Made by a program: the position numbers and the translations under genes. Shown one piece after another: positions 9,816 to 22,990 of a stretch of DNA of 64,000 bases. Origin of the DNA: Corythucha ciliata (lineage: Eukaryota > Arthropoda > Insecta > Hemiptera > Tingidae). The stretch covers positions 22,421,009 to 22,485,008 of the forward strand of contig CM075938.1 of assembly GCA_038030265.1 (NCBI GenBank). Reading direction: 5' to 3'. Numbering within the stretch: position 1 is the stretch's first letter; each line of letters starts with the position of its first letter. The notes beneath the pieces are model-generated. The model worked only from the letters and a program-made list of their open reading frames with translations, was not told where the DNA came from and did no database searches.

Positions 9816-12800
9816 AACTTTGCTGTAATTTTAGAACGTTTCATGGAAAATGGGCAACAAAATATTCAAAAACCTCCCACCCCGCAACTACATAAAAATA
9901 ATTTTCCAACATGTGACATGTGTATATCGCAGTTTTATTGGTTTTATACGTCGTATGACTCGGTTTGACTTCATAGAGTCAACCGGGGCTCTACTTCAAC
10001 AAGTGCTCGTGTTTTTCCACGCGAATATGTGGACAACATTTTTTTTTGTCCATTTTGTCCTTTCGCTCGAATCGGTGGGTTAAATTTTGTTCTACTTGAA
10101 TTACAGAAGTCGTTGAAAGCCCTCAAATGTTGATTACGCCCACACCCACACTCTAAATGTCGACGTTTATTTCGTATTTTCCCCCTCGTTGAATCCGCAA
10201 TATTGCCCCCTTTTTCACCTGTGTCACTCTTGTGGGCGCCCCTCAACACCGAGTAGTCAAACAAAATTAATCGAACTCCGAAGGATTTTTCCGGCTCCCT
10301 CTTCAAACCCCTCTGTCCTTCGTCCTTTTTAAAACGTTTCCTATCTCACTTAACCCTCCCCCCCCCCAAACAATAAAACTCGATTAACGCATTAATTTAT
10401 TCGCGAGTAAAGATGGTTTTGAGCTGTGTTTGCGGTGAGTGATGGAAGTAGTAGGGGAGGGGGCAAAGATGAGCTTTTGATATTAAACTCCTCTAATTCT
10501 ACTACCCTGTCAACTCCAGAATAATCTCCCTTACCCCTTCCTACACCTAAAACTCTTGAACTTCTCCCTCATTTCATCTTTAAGCGTTTTTTTTTATTTA
10601 AAAAAAAATAATAAAAACCTGAGTAGATATATGGGAGGGGGATGTGAACAAGACTTTCACACGTTCACCCCCTATTGACAGAGAGCTTCCATGCATGGTA
10701 GATTCTTCAAGATTCCCGCTTTTGACGTTTAATTAATTTTTTTCTCGAAAATTAGTCGACACAAAAAGCTTGAAAAATGAGATAATCATTCACAGGCGTT
10801 AGTGTCACTGATGTACGTTTCAAACCAAAAAATAAAAGTTGTTTCACACTGAAGGGAGGGTGTGTCGTTCTTTTTCGACAAGTGTCGCGTACAATGGTCG
10901 CAATTACACACAAAAAAAACCACCAGGTAGCCGTTCAGCGAGGACGGTTGAATCAAAGTTGGTGGGGGGGGGGGGAGTTGAGCAAGGGGCGAACCGCATA
11001 GTGCGGTGGGAACTCTCGTTCTTATCTTTATGAGCGCATCATCCCTTATTATTGTCCTGTGCACACACATATACAGTTGGCAATTGTATTCAAGCGTGCT
11101 CTTGGGAAAAAGGAGGATTTAAGGGCGGGATTCAATGTAAAGAACAAGCTGGTATTCTGAAAGAGATAATGGGAAATAGGAAAGAGTGAGAGAGAGTGAC
11201 AGGAAAAAAAAAAAAAAAAAAATCAATTGACAGTAGTCAAAGAGTTGACCCCCTTTTTTTGTAACGCTGAATGAAACCTAAGACTGCGTAACGTCAGATA
11301 AAAGCTTTATTTCTCCGTAAAGCAAGCTCCTTGGAACGTATTAAGGCCCTTCCAGGCTATTTGAGGCTGGCAGGCAGCACATTTGTAGGTGGATGATGAA
11401 GGTGAGGAGGGAGGGATGAAGAAGGGTGGAAGAATTCGGGAGGGGAGTTATTGGCCTTTAAAATTTAAATCCTTGGATCGTGTGCCCGGTTGACGGTAAC
11501 AAATTCGAATCATATTTTTCCATTGAAGGGGAGCTTCCCTTGATGGGAAAACAAAGAAAATATCCTGCAGCATCAGGCAGGAGGACGTCGTGACGTTCAC
11601 CTTAACTAACGGGAGCATGATGGAAAATATTGTTCTGTGCCCTGAAAACGTGCCCCATAAAAGGCCAGAATGCCGTGAAACAGTTGATTTCATGATTTCA
11701 TTCTTCTCAAGAAAAGCCTGGGAAGAGAGCTTTCTCAATACAAAGAGTTTGCCATTTTGACCCCCCCCCCCTCACGTCTACATGACCAAACGATTTAGTG
11801 TAAAAACAGCAACTTGACTTTTTCTCACGAAGCAATACACCACTCCACAAATTTGAGTACTTTTAACAGAATAATTTCCTTGTCTTGAAAAATAAAAAGC
11901 TCGCCCTTTTTCCCGTCGTCCTATAACGTCCACCTGGACCCTGAAGTGGTCTATAGTCAAGCACCTTACACACTCAACACTTACAGTCTTTCTCCCCCAA
12001 CCTCTTCACCGTGTATTAGGGACTTGAAGCCCTTCAAAATTTATTGTTTCAATTTTCTCCGTCTCCCCCCCCTCACGTCCATCACCAAAACTGAACCACT
12101 TGACAACACGACGCGGAATTTGAACGAGGTACCGTATATACCCATTGTCTCGCCTGCCTCTTTTCAGTATGTACGTCGAGGAGGTGGGGTGCCGGGCGAG
12201 TTAAAAAACTACTTTTGTCTCGGTTTTTCTCTGCAAGATAGTTATCGCCTTAAGGTTTTGTTTGCTATTCACACGCTGCTCATTGCTGTGTATGCTAACG
12301 TGAGAAGGAAGGGCAGGAGAAGGTGGAGCATTCAAATGCTACGAAGTACTTGAAAAACGCGTCATTTCCGCGAGTGTTACTTGGAATTTGGGAATTTACC
12401 TCATAAAGGCGTTATCGACTGTGTATGTTTACTCCGAGACAGGAACAAGGAGTGTTCCTCCAATTTAATAAAATTCAACACTTCTGTGCCGTGGAGTTGG
12501 AGTTCACCCATAATTCATAAATTATATGTATATAAAAAAAAAACCATAAATACGATGATTATAACGTGTCTCCCGAGTAAAACGAAAAATCTATGGGGTT
12601 TATCACTGCATCATGACACACACACGAGAGCTAAAACACGGCTCGTTTTTTCTTTCTATAATGAAGGTGATGAGGGGAGGAGGACATTCCTCGGAGCGTG
12701 TATCCTCGGCCCCGCCACTCTTTCTGTCTACGGTATGGGTACTCTGCGACAGCGACTCTAAGACGATGAGGTTGCGTTTCGCCCGTTAACCGATAAACCG

Positions 12801-13619
12801 TTTCGCGTTAAAATATTTAAATATTGGCGTTGACAATTTGAACGTGCAATATATCGCGAGGTATACAATGATGGAATCCTTTGTTGTACATTCGTCGCTT
12901 CTTGGATTACGCAGCGTTTTAATTAAGACAGCGGCCATTCTAAGTAACCGTGAACGGTATTTTTATCTCGCACCCTTGGAAAGTTTGCCCTACTTTATCA
13001 GCCCTTATTGCGGAAAGGTCGATAAGGTGGAAATTCGTTTGGAACCGTCAGCCGACAGGCAGCAGGAGCCGTCATGTTGAGGGCTACCCCCTACATAACC
13101 ACTGCTGGGTTTTAAACGATGCGGTAACACACTCTTATAGGAGTTGAAGGAACTCCGTTCCCCCTCACACTCACCCACGTTGGTACACGAACAAGGGTGG
13201 GGGGGCTCTTATAATTGGATCCCCCCGTTTCAATTTTTCGGATCCCTCTTGACGTTCAATTCCTAAGATACGCAGTTCCGTCAAATTTTAAATCCTGGTC
13301 TTTAAATCTTGGACTTTAAATCTTCAACTCGTCTATGTTCATTATCATAATCATAACAATACTTGAAACCAGCCTCACTCGGAAACCGTCAACTTACCCC
13401 TTCAAACTGACTAATTATAGTCTGTCAACTTAGGGATGGACTCTCGCCCGCCCTTGAATTTGGTGGAATGAGCTTCCCCTTTGCCCCTTATCCTAAAAAT
13501 AACGAACCGGAAATAATTTTGGAACAAATGATCACTATGAAGCGTCTATACCTATACGTAACCGCGCCCGTAGTAAACGTTTTTTTGTTGATGTCTTAAA
13601 TATTTTTAGTGGGAGTGAA
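9816..13619. other. Intergenic, no gene recognised
   Basis: Several open frames of 60-135 codons occur on both strands (for example around 11946-12353 and 12381-12761). None shows a motif, compositional bias of coding DNA or a recognisable domain. Homopolymer runs occur near 10968-10977 (G), 11203-11222 (A) and 11761-11772 (C). The first few hundred bases upstream of 9815 should hold the promoter of the lipase gene, but I see no diagnostic element. Confidence 0.4.
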
Positions 13620-13639
13620 TCATCGAAATGAAGCAACAC

Positions 13640-14640
13640 GTTCGAGAGTCCATCACTAAGTGGACAGACTTTAGCATTAAAACAGAACATTTTGCCTATA
13701 AAAACAAAAAAAATCGGCTAATTTCACCCGAGAAACAGATTTTCTACGCCAAAAATGACCATTCTTGTAAGTTTCCAGTCTTGACTCTCGGTTCGGGTGC
13801 CTTTTTACAAAGTGAGCGTGTAGCAAAGTCTGAGCGGTCTCGAGAGTGCCCAATAAGCTTGATGACTAGCAGCAAAATTATATCACTCGGAGCTAAAAAT
13901 CTGCGAAATGGCAAGTTTCGTGTCTATAAATACCCTCTACATTGCCATTTCTGCCTTTATTTGCGGGTTGTTGTTTTTCAAGTGACTGTGAATGCGGTAT
14001 CCCGCTGGCTTGCCGACGAGAACGACAGCACCAAAAGTCTGACCAAAATACCAGAAACACCCGCAAAACTGAAACATTTTGAAATTAAATAACCGCGAAA
14101 TGGGAAGTTTCTTGGCTGAATATCCGCCATGGATATCCTAATTCCAGCGAAAATGCAAGTTTTGGGTCTTAATTTCATTGAAATTTCAAATTTTGGGCAT
14201 TAATATCGGTTAAATTGCAAGTCTTGGGGACTTTTTTAGTGACCCGAGTACAACCTTCCCCGAGAGGACCCAAAGCTTGATGAATAAATGTCCGTGAATT
14301 CCTATGTTTTGGAGTTAATTACCTGGAAAGTGCACGTTTGGAATTGTTTTTTGTGGTCTCGGGCCCCGGAGCTAGCCGGAAGCAGGCCATAACGGACGGT
14401 GTCGAAAGCCCTACGACGCTCATACTCCGTTTACCCCAACATTTGTGCCACGCATCTCGCCACTCAGCTGTACCCGTCATTCCCGAGCTGTCAATGCTCA
14501 CACGAAATGCGGAATAAGCTCGTGTGCGATATGGCTCGCGGCTGCCTTTGTATAGTGCGGGCGCATAAGCGAGCCACATAATCGCAAGTTCCTGAACAGC
14601 TAATTAGCCGCAAAATAGCAAGTTTCAGGAAAATTGCCAG
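13640..14640. repeat. Weak degenerate ~30-bp array with a 240-bp interruption
   Basis: Loose repeats of GCGAAAT, GCAAGTTT and TTGGG(T/C) occur at 13890-13925 and 14090-14235 and resume at 14580-14640 (GCCGCAAAATAGCAAGTTTC). The intervening 14340-14580 is more GC-rich and does not repeat, so it may be an insertion. The repeat unit is much decayed and boundaries are approximate. Confidence 0.4.
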
Positions 14641-14730
14641 TTTTGTGTTCATGGGGAGGGGGGTGATGAACTCCCTGGGCACTATTGAGAATTTTGTAAA
14701 CGATCTTCTTAAAACGGGTTCCATGGCCCT

Positions 14731-14850
14731 GCCCCCCTATTCTGTAACTCTTAACGCGAGCGTTAGCAAAATTTCTCAGCTGATTACTTGAATTATTCAA
14801 CATGTTCATTTCGCTAACGCACGCGTTAAGAGTTACAGAAAAGGGGGGCT
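14731..14850. mobile_element. Small MITE / hairpin, ~120 bp
   Basis: The left end GCCCCCCT, then TCTGTAACTCTTAACGCG, reads back inverted at the right end as CGCGTTAAGAGTTACAGA, then AGGGGGGC. The inner part also pairs (GCGTTAGC with GCTAACGC). The ~55-bp centre is unpaired. It has no coding capacity. The class is unassigned because I cannot define a target-site duplication. Confidence 0.7.
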
Positions 14851-17800
14851 GCAAAACTATAGTGAATGATTTCCCTTTCCTTATCATTTTTAGTGTAAGT
14901 ATTTTATTTGGAGAAACGGGAAAATAATGAAACGATTTTCATTTAATCCCCCCTTAACAAAGTTTTTCACCGCTGCGCAAATAATGTGTGATTGACTCGA
15001 CATGACACATGCCCTACTTCAACTCACCAGGAACTTTTTCCGGGGGGGGGGGGAGGAGCAACTCCCAGAAAGACAAATTCAAAAAAATTGGCCTTTCAGG
15101 CCCAGATAAAGATGTACCGAATATAAACTCGTTACGTCAGTGGTGGTGGGATTGTGTTTTTCAAAAGATTCAAAACAATTATTCACGCGAACCCCAAAAG
15201 AGACATTAGAAATTTCAGACGCCTGTCGTGGGTCTTTGTATGATACACCCCCGGTGTTTTGTGTGAGCCTGAGAAATTATTTTTGAGTAGTTAGAAAACG
15301 TAGGTATTTATGAAAACGTGATTGGGAGGGTGATAGGGAGGAGACTATAAAAAAAATTAAAAAAAAAAAAATGTAATAGAACAGAAGTGAGAGAAAAGAA
15401 AAACTCGAGGGAGGCTTACGGATTAGCTTTGGTGTATGAAGTGATCGGGGGGAGGGGGAGTGAAAGAGTTGTGAAAGGCGTGGAAAAGGGGGGGGGCATT
15501 TGATTTTTTTCATCTCCTCCACCCCCTCTCTCCACAAGGACCAACACATTTTTCTCACTCTCTACCGCAAAATCCGTTGATTGTATTGTGATGGAAAGGA
15601 GAACTCGGGAGTTTATCTGCATAGTCGGCATATAAATGGCCTGCTCTCGGGAAGGGGAAAGCTTTGTGTCTCGTGGTCTTCTCCTCTAATCTGACTACGA
15701 CAGGACAGAGAGCGAGAAATCCTATAGGTGACAGCGCCAGTTTTGATTGTCTTGAAGAATTGAAAAACTGGGAGGTGGGAGGATTCTTAATTGAATTTTT
15801 TTTCTCCCCCTCCTGACAGAGATTGAGATCCGCTTCGGTAATTTTAATCGTCAAATCTGATCTTCTGGCCTATATTCGCCGTTGAAAAGTCCCACCAGGA
15901 CACACAAATCACGAGTATAGTATAAATCTAAATTGGTATTGTTAGGATTATTTGCCTATTGAATTCACAGGGTACCAGCATTGCACCCCTCTCCTAATCC
16001 CACAAACAATTTAACAATTCATATCAATCAAATTTTCAACACGAGGTTCGTTGAGGTGTACCACATAACAGCCGAACAGCCCGTCGAATTGAAAAATAAA
16101 CCCCTCGGGGAGAAATGGGCTTGGGTAATTACTCTCATCCAAATTTAGACAGTTTACGTAATGTTTCACCCTAGCCAATTATCCATCTTATTTTAATTAA
16201 AACAGAAACAAATGATACGGAAATATTGAGGCCACTAACCCTATTGAGTACTGACTCTGATTGAGAAGGATCGGTCAGACTCCCTTTTCTATAAACTTGA
16301 GGTTCTATGAAAAGCCCCATAATTTTAACACTATTGGCTGGTTGTTTGTAAGAGGGTCCGAGTGGATGAATTGTGACGGTGATGATGAGGAGTGAGTGGG
16401 TGGGAGAGCTTTTCTTTTACCCAAGTGGTGGGGGGGGGGGACACAAAAAGATCGTTCGTCAAAGTTCCTTTCTCTTCATCACTCCCTGCTCCCCCCCAGC
16501 CTTTCGCATTCTTCCAAACAAGTATCTTTTCTAGAAAACACACTATCGAACACTTTGTTGTGGTTGCAAAGGGGGGTGGGCTATGATGGGGGAAATGTAT
16601 TATATTGAAAAGAACGGCGCGCGTGGGATGGCTCTGTGGACGAAAGAAAACGCTTTCCAACAATATCGGACTTCTCTCTTTGCGGTCGCGTGTAAATAAA
16701 AGAGAAGAGGACCTAACTTCGAACCCCCTTAAGGAGAATAGCCATGTTTGCCCTCGCCTTTTTTTTATAAGAATTTTCCTTCACTGCCTCTATACAACAA
16801 ACAAACCCTCGAATCTCTTCATTGATACGTTTTTGTGTCCATTCGATTGAGTTCACACTCATTTAGTGGCTCTTCTTTTCGACCAATATACTCGGAAGGG
16901 TTATGGTGATGAAAAAAGGGTGAAGGAGGGTCAAATAAATAGGGGCGGAGGAGCACTAAATAAATTTTTCGGGCTTCAACGAGCGCCGGGAGCCAAGCCC
17001 AACATCCTGCTAAGTGAAGTCCCTATGGAACAGCCTCAGTGAACGCAATTCAACGTTGCAAAAAACCTCGATTTTTGGCCAATTTTCCAATTTCCCAGCC
17101 GACTTGGCGATAGTCTGAGTGAAAATGCCGTCAAATAGCCGAGTCGTGAAATTTTAAGGAAAATTTTCTGGTACGTATATTTATACATTAACAAAGCTCA
17201 ATTCATTGGCGGCCAAACCCACACGGCATTAGAAGAGCAAAATACTGGACCGAAGTTCAGCGACAGAAGCTGTTCCCACTTCACACATTTTTAGTAAATT
17301 TATTTCATTTTATTATATTTATTTATTTATCCACTACCATTAGCGCCGTTAGCGCCCGAATGCGTATAGGAATGGGAGAGCCCTCCCTTGGCCAAAAAAA
17401 GTTGGGTGGTCCATTCAACTTGAGCACGAAAATCCTTCTCGATTACGGAGCGGCTCAGAATAAGATTACATTTCTGTAAAGTGCTTCCATTCGAGCCCGA
17501 GTCGGTTCATGACCACATGCGTCCCAAGTCCCACGTACATTGCTCAACGACAAAATCGGTCACTGCCAAAACGCCACTAGGGGGCCATCAGCGCGTCTCA
17601 AAGAGGCAGGAAATGGAACCTTTTTGCCTCATTGTTGTTTTTGGCTGATACAACTGCTGACTACGCGAGATTCGCGTGCGCTGTTCTTAAGAGAAGTTTA
17701 CGTTAACCCATCAACGCAGTCGTTTGCCACTAAATTTGAGGGAAAGCGTGGAAGAACTTCTTTTGTGCACGACCCCTCCCCCCTCCCATTTGAGAAAAAC

Positions 17801-17895
17801 TCTGGATCCGTGGCTGGAGGTAAGGTGCGGACATCCCTGATCGGCGTGGGAGCAAAAACCTTCACTTCACTTCGTTTACAGAGCGTAAAAAGTTC
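14851..17895. other. Non-coding, low-complexity rich
   Basis: Contains purine-rich tracts (15300-15500, 16370-16590) with G runs near 15041-15052 and 16429-16440. Open frames in these tracts are compositional artefacts (Pro/Ser-rich on one strand, Gly/Lys-rich on the other). No gene or RNA is recognised. Confidence 0.4.
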
Positions 17896-17998
17896 AGCCA
17901 TAATTTTAGAGTCGTGAATGACCAGTTTGGCCATTTTTTCGGGCTCAAATAGTCAGTTATTTGGCCCTTTTCAATGAGCCAATCGTAAATTGCGTTTT
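17896..17998 (+). repeat. Short stretch of the 'CAGTTTGGCCATTTT' repeat family
   Basis: About three loose units (GTGAATGACCAGTTTGGCCATTTTTTCGGGC, AATAGTCAGTTATTTGGCCC) match the unit of the 19.88-20.34 kb array. It ends at the tRNA-like sequence. Confidence 0.5.
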
Positions 17999-18002
17999 TT
18001 GC

Positions 18003-18075
18003 GCCTCGATGGTGTAATGGATACAATGCTCGCTTTGCAGCCCAGAGGGCCTGAGTTCGAATCCAGTCATTGCCC
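18003..18075 (+). ncRNA. tRNA-like sequence (probable tRNA-derived SINE head)
   Basis: It has a pol III-type internal promoter: an A box (TGGTGTAATGG, 18010-18020) and a B box (GTTCGAATCC, 18054-18063) at tRNA-like spacing. It does not fold well. The T-stem pairs imperfectly around the TTCGAA loop, and the anticodon arm cannot be drawn with a canonical 7-base loop. I read it as a tRNA pseudogene or SINE head, not a working tRNA. A possible SINE body runs to about 18190. Confidence 0.5.
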
Positions 18076-18329
18076 ATATGTATACTATAAGGCTGCGGCG
18101 AGCTGTGACACAGCGGCGTCTATCTCCCCCTGATGACTGGACGTGAATCCCTCTCTTATGAACATTAATCCCCCCTCTCAAGTATTAAAGGATTTTAAGA
18201 TGGAAAAATACAGTGAAAAACAGTGTTAATGACTAGTAGGTACTTTCATTTTTTCGCTAGTGATTCACAAATGTAGAAAACCTGGAGAGTTCATTTGACA
18301 AATTGGATGAAATCAACACCACGTAGCGT

Positions 18330-19215
18330 TAAATTATGGCTCAATCTAATTTTTAGCCGCGAATCAGCGCTTTTCCCACACCTTATCCACAGGTTAGCGC
18401 TTTTTCTCAGTTTAAAGCCGCGAATGAGCACTTTTTCTTGAATTTAAGCCGTGGATTGGATATTTTTCTCCATTTCAGTAGCGAATTAGCGTTTTCTTCA
18501 TTTTAGCTGCGTATTGGTGGGTTTTGTTTCACTCTTAGTCACGAATTAGCGCTTTTCCGTTATTTAAGCCTTAAAGTTGCATTCACCAGAAGGCCGTGAA
18601 TTGGCGTACTCTCAATTTTAACCGATAATTAGCGGTTTTTTTTCTCAATTTTAGCTGGATGTTTGAGTTTATCTCTATTTAGCCGCAAATTAGCGTTTTC
18701 ACTTCAAACGCTCATAGTCACGAATTAGCGTTTTTCTCAATTTTAGCCACGAACTATCGATTTTCTCAATTTTTCCCGCGAATATGCGATGTTTCTTAAT
18801 ATTTGCCGCGAATTAGCGTCTTTTTCCATTCTTGGCTATTAGTTAGCGCCTTTTCCAAATTTTGGTCAAGAAGATTTCTTCATCAAAGAGTCACGAATTG
18901 GCGTTTACTTAATTTTAGTCGCGAAGTAGCGTTTTTCTCTCAGAATCGGACCTTTTTATGAAGTTTACCCACGAATTAGCGCTTTTCTCAATTTTAACCG
19001 TGAATTAGCGCTGTTTCTACATTTTATTCACGAACTTAAGCACTGTTCCTCAATATCATCCCCAAATTATATTGATTTTTCTACATTTTTAATCGCGAAT
19101 CATCCTTTTGTCTCAATTTGAGCCGTAAATTAGGGGTTTTTCTCATTTTAGTCCGTCATTAGCGATTTTTCCCAATTTCAGGCGTGAATTATTGTTTTAC
19201 AGATGTTTGCTATGA
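18330..19215 (+). repeat. Degenerate ~29-bp minisatellite
   Basis: About 25-30 loose copies of a unit reading roughly CCGCGAATTAGCG, then CTTTTCTCAATTTTAG. Clear examples lie at 18355-18375, 18700-18735 and 18965-19015. Identity between neighbours is modest and spacing slips by a few bases. No flanking cas-type genes exist and units are contiguous, so this is not a CRISPR. Confidence 0.85.
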
Positions 19216-19879
19216 AGTGAGCAAGAGTGCTATCGCGGAGTATAAAGCCCTTTTTATAGCTAAAATAAAGTAAAACGCTATAATGTGCTGTTCTTGACCA
19301 AGTCCGTGTTTAGAATTGGCCTAGGTAAATCGCTAACTCACAAATATAAATGAGAAAACGCACTAAGTAGCGTTAAAAAAATTGATAAACAAGCGCTTGA
19401 TCACGTTCACGATTACGATTCAGCAAAAAAAAATGGTGAGCATCTTTCAACGCTCTTTTCTCCAGGTCGGATGGGCTAAAAACGTCGAAAGGAGCCAAAT
19501 CCCCGTCCAACGGATACCAAGACTCCTTTCCACTTACTTTCAACCATGAACATAAAACCTAAAAATCTTAATTTTTCCATCTTCGAGCTATTTGGGGGCG
19601 CCGGTCCACCCACCTCGGTGGTACCCTACTGAACAGATCTGCTGATGGGGAGCAGGGAGCAAACCCCGAAAAGTTTAGTAATTTATGGAGGTAACAACGC
19701 GAAATTCATGGTTCCTAAAAGATCCAGATTATGGCTAGCCATTTTTAGGGTGGATCTTGCCATTTTGGCCATTTTCCGGGCTCGAATCTTCCGTTCTTCC
19801 CTTTCTCAGCGTGAACTAACTAGCTAACTAGCTAGTTTTTTATAGATTATAGTTGTACATTATAGTAGTATATTATAGT

Positions 19880-20345
19880 TGTTTTTATAGATTGATTAGC
19901 CAGTTTGGCTATTTTTTGGACGCTGATAATCAGGTTTGAGCATTTTCAAGGCACAAATCATAAGTTTAGCCATTTTAAAAGATCATAGAGTCATTTTTGC
20001 AATTTTTAGGGCGCTAATAGCCACAATGACTAATTTTTAGCGTAAATTGGTCAGTTTAGTCAAGTTTATGGCACGCGGTTATTGTTAAGCCATTTAAGGC
20101 GAAAAATGGACCTTTTTTGGATCGCGAATGGTCGGTTTTGCCATTTGCTGAGCACAGATCGTCAGCTTGAGGATTTTCCGTGGTATAGTGGCGGGGAACA
20201 GTTAGTTTAGCCATTTCAAGGGTTGTTAGAGCCATTTTCAAATCGTGAGTATGGTCATTTCTAGGGTGTCGTTGGTCAGTTTGTTTGGTTATATTCAGGA
20301 GACGAATCGTTAGTTTCAATCACGTTTAGAGTGCGAATAGTTGGA
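19880..20345 (+). repeat. Degenerate ~30-bp array, CAGTTTAGCCATTTT family
   Basis: Units of the form GCGAATCGTCAGTTT, then AGCCATTTT(C/T)AGG recur from about 19890 to 20330. The same unit appears reverse-complemented in the first half of the hAT element at 29340-29875 (CTAAAAATGGCTAAACTGACGATT order). It is a dispersed repeat family in both orientations. Confidence 0.8.
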
Positions 20346-20720
20346 GGCATTTAATGCCAAGATCATCAGTTGGCCATTCCAACGAACCTCTGCGTACGCC
20401 TTAAGTGAGAGGACAAAACTATTATCGCATGACTTGACAGAGAGTTTCCCCGAGACTTTTGTGGGTCTCACATTTCAGTCATTGTTTTTATTTATCAAAG
20501 GGGACCAAAGCATCAATTTTAGGGCCGTTTAGTCTGGTTCTGAGGCAAAGCAGTTCGACTGTAAGCTGAGCTAATTGACTTTCTAACCCCCCGCCAACCC
20601 CCGCCCCCACCATGAATATTGGCGTGCTTTAGATCCAGAAAAATTTTCGCGAAACGTCACATTCAAGGCAGAATTATTGCGAAAACATCAACGTGTTTTT
20701 CGTCAGCTTCGTGAATGGAC

Positions 20721-20760
20721 GAGCGCCCGCGCCACGCCGCGCCGCACCGCACCACCAACC
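20721..20760. repeat. GC-rich simple repeat
   Basis: A short run of CGC/GCCGC/CACCG units (GCGCCCGCGCCACGCCGCG and following) that stands out from the AT-rich surroundings. Confidence 0.6.
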
Positions 20761-21238
20761 AGAGCATTGAGGGGCTCCCACTGAACCCCACTTCGGCCGT
20801 CATTGGCTAAATTAACGATTTTCTGATATTGTTACTGGCACATGGGAATATTTTAATAAAATTTGAATCGGGAAATAGTTTATGGTGAATTTCATAACCG
20901 AGAGTTGAGGTTTGAGTTACGTTAACTCAAAATTAACGAAAAAATGCATCACAATTTATGTAAACAATGTTAGAGTTTGGTAACTCCAACCTAACTCCTG
21001 GTGGTGAAATTGAAAATTCACCATTAGAGGATTATGAACAGAAGAATAGTGCTATTCGTGTATAATGAGCCACTTGCACATTTTTTGGAAACATTTTTTC
21101 CTTAAAGGTAATAAAAATAGAAAAGGGTGGCGCATTTTTTGTTCAATATGAATGAAAATTTAAATTGATATGAATTTTCAAAGTATGGAATGTTATGGGC
21201 CAGCTAAAAACACCCTGCGCCATGTTGATTTCATATCC

Positions 21239-22912
21239 GAGTGTGATGACGTCACTTAGTTCGAACCATATTCGACAAGTGACATTAATACAGTGAATAT
21301 TGCTTTATTATTCAATTTTATTGCTTTTTTCGAGAAAGAAAATAATGAAAATTTGAATAAATATTAAAATATTAAAAAATATTATAAATTATAATAAATA
21401 TTCGAATACACATTTGAATGAGCCTCACTTGCTCTCGCGTAACACGAGGATACTTGTTTTATTAGCGGCGAAAGATTCCCAAAAATGTAATGAAGAATGA
21501 AATAAAAAATAACTCCACATCTTTGAGTTTCCAGCAGTTCGTTTACGATATCTTTCCTTTTCAACTTTTCCAGAACAGATGAAGTTCTTGTCTTCTTGTT
21601 GCCTAAAAAGTAAGGAAATAATTGCTTTATTATTCAATTTTATTGCTTTTTCTCGAGAAAGAAAATATTGTACACTCTCATATTGTACGCTCTGTTCTTC
21701 GAAAACGCTTCCAAATTTACAAGAGTAAGAATATATAGGTGTGTTCCATTGTTTTGTACTTCCATGTTTCCTACAGGAATGGAAGTATGGTGATCGTGAA
21801 AAAAATCCAGTCCGAGCTGACTTATCATTCTTGATGTACAACCTCAGAAAAGTTGAAAAAGTGGTTTTCGGTCGGTTTGGTGGTCGGACATTAGTGAAGG
21901 AAAAGTGCAGCATTGACAGTTGTTTTCAATTATTATTTTCAGAAATTCCAATGAAATGCTGTTCGTGCTACACTTTTCCTGCAATGGAAAACGCCTAATA
22001 GTCCATTAGAATAGTTTTGTAGGGCGTGATTTATAGAGGTTCTCAGACTAGTTGTACGGTGAATAAGAGTTTTTTCCTCTCTACTGTTTTACTTACTCTG
22101 TGAAAGAGCAGAGACGCTTAATATATGTATTACTATCATGTGACCAAACAAATCTATAGGTGCTTCAACAATGCTTACCCGTCAGTCGAGACCGTTGGTA
22201 CGCAAATCGAGAGGGTACAACTCCCGGCTTCGCGTATGCGAGTCCTCGAAGTAGGTGAAAACGTCCTCAGGTACATAAAGTTCTCAACGTCATTTTCGAG
22301 CTGAAAAATGTTTCAACGACTTATAGGAATCAAGAAACGGAGCAATGTTATCCTGACTTCATCCTTCGCATTCAGAAAGGAAGAGCCAGAAAATAAGGCG
22401 GAAGCCACTGAAGGCTTCCGTCCTCTACGATTATATAATAATTGAATTTACTCACATCAAAGTAGTCTCCACATCAGAAGAACCTTGTAGATTGATAGAA
22501 CCGGACCATGTTGTTCTCGCCTGCATGCTTTGAACCACTTCGGTGGAGCTGTGTTATTCATTGGAGTTTTTAAATTGTGCTCTTGCCTTGAGGCACGAAG
22601 AAGTATTTGTACATATTTTATTACGCCTCAAAGCAAATGAATAAAAGTAATAGCAATAGTAAGATAGGACTTGGAACAGCGATCGTAAAGTGATAACTAA
22701 GGCAAAAAGAAAGAAATGATAATTTGATAAGAGAAAATAAGTATACCTATTCTGCGGAGCCCAGTTTCTGTAAGTTCAGACGGACTATTTAATTCCATTT
22801 TAATGTGTAAAATTATTTTTAAATAACGAAAGAAAATGAGTATGAAACTATGAATCTCCATACCACTAACAGTCACTCGAAAAAAGTTGAACTAAGTGAC
22901 GTCACAGACACT
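21239..22912. repeat. Inverted repeat pair around GACGTCAC, plus a direct repeat inside
   Basis: 21239-21268 (GAGTGTGATGACGTCACTTAGTTCGAA) is matched in inverted orientation at 22884-22912 (GTTGAACTAAGTGACGTCACAGACACTC). Between them, 21301-21345 (TGCTTTATTATTCAATTTTA, then TTGCTTTTT and CGAGAAAG) is directly repeated at 21623-21667. These may be ends of a ~1.67-kb non-autonomous DNA element. No transposase is readable between them, and the 162-codon frame at 21425-21913 has no recognisable motif. Confidence 0.5.
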
Positions 22913-22990
22913 CAGCCAATCACAAGGCGTTGTGACGAGTGCGAAAATTAATGAATTTTTATGACCAATTTATTAATTATTGGCACGATT

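Noticed and set aside
11946..12761. Two consecutive 126-135-codon plus-strand frames as exons
   Set aside because: No shared domain, no splice consensus joining them and no coding composition.
18330..19215. Regular ~29-bp repeats that could suggest a CRISPR array
   Set aside because: Units are contiguous and degenerate with no unique spacers, no cas genes are present, and the context is animal DNA with spliced genes.
21425..21913. 162-codon frame inside the inverted pair as a transposase fragment
   Set aside because: No DDE, zinc-finger or other transposase motif can be seen.
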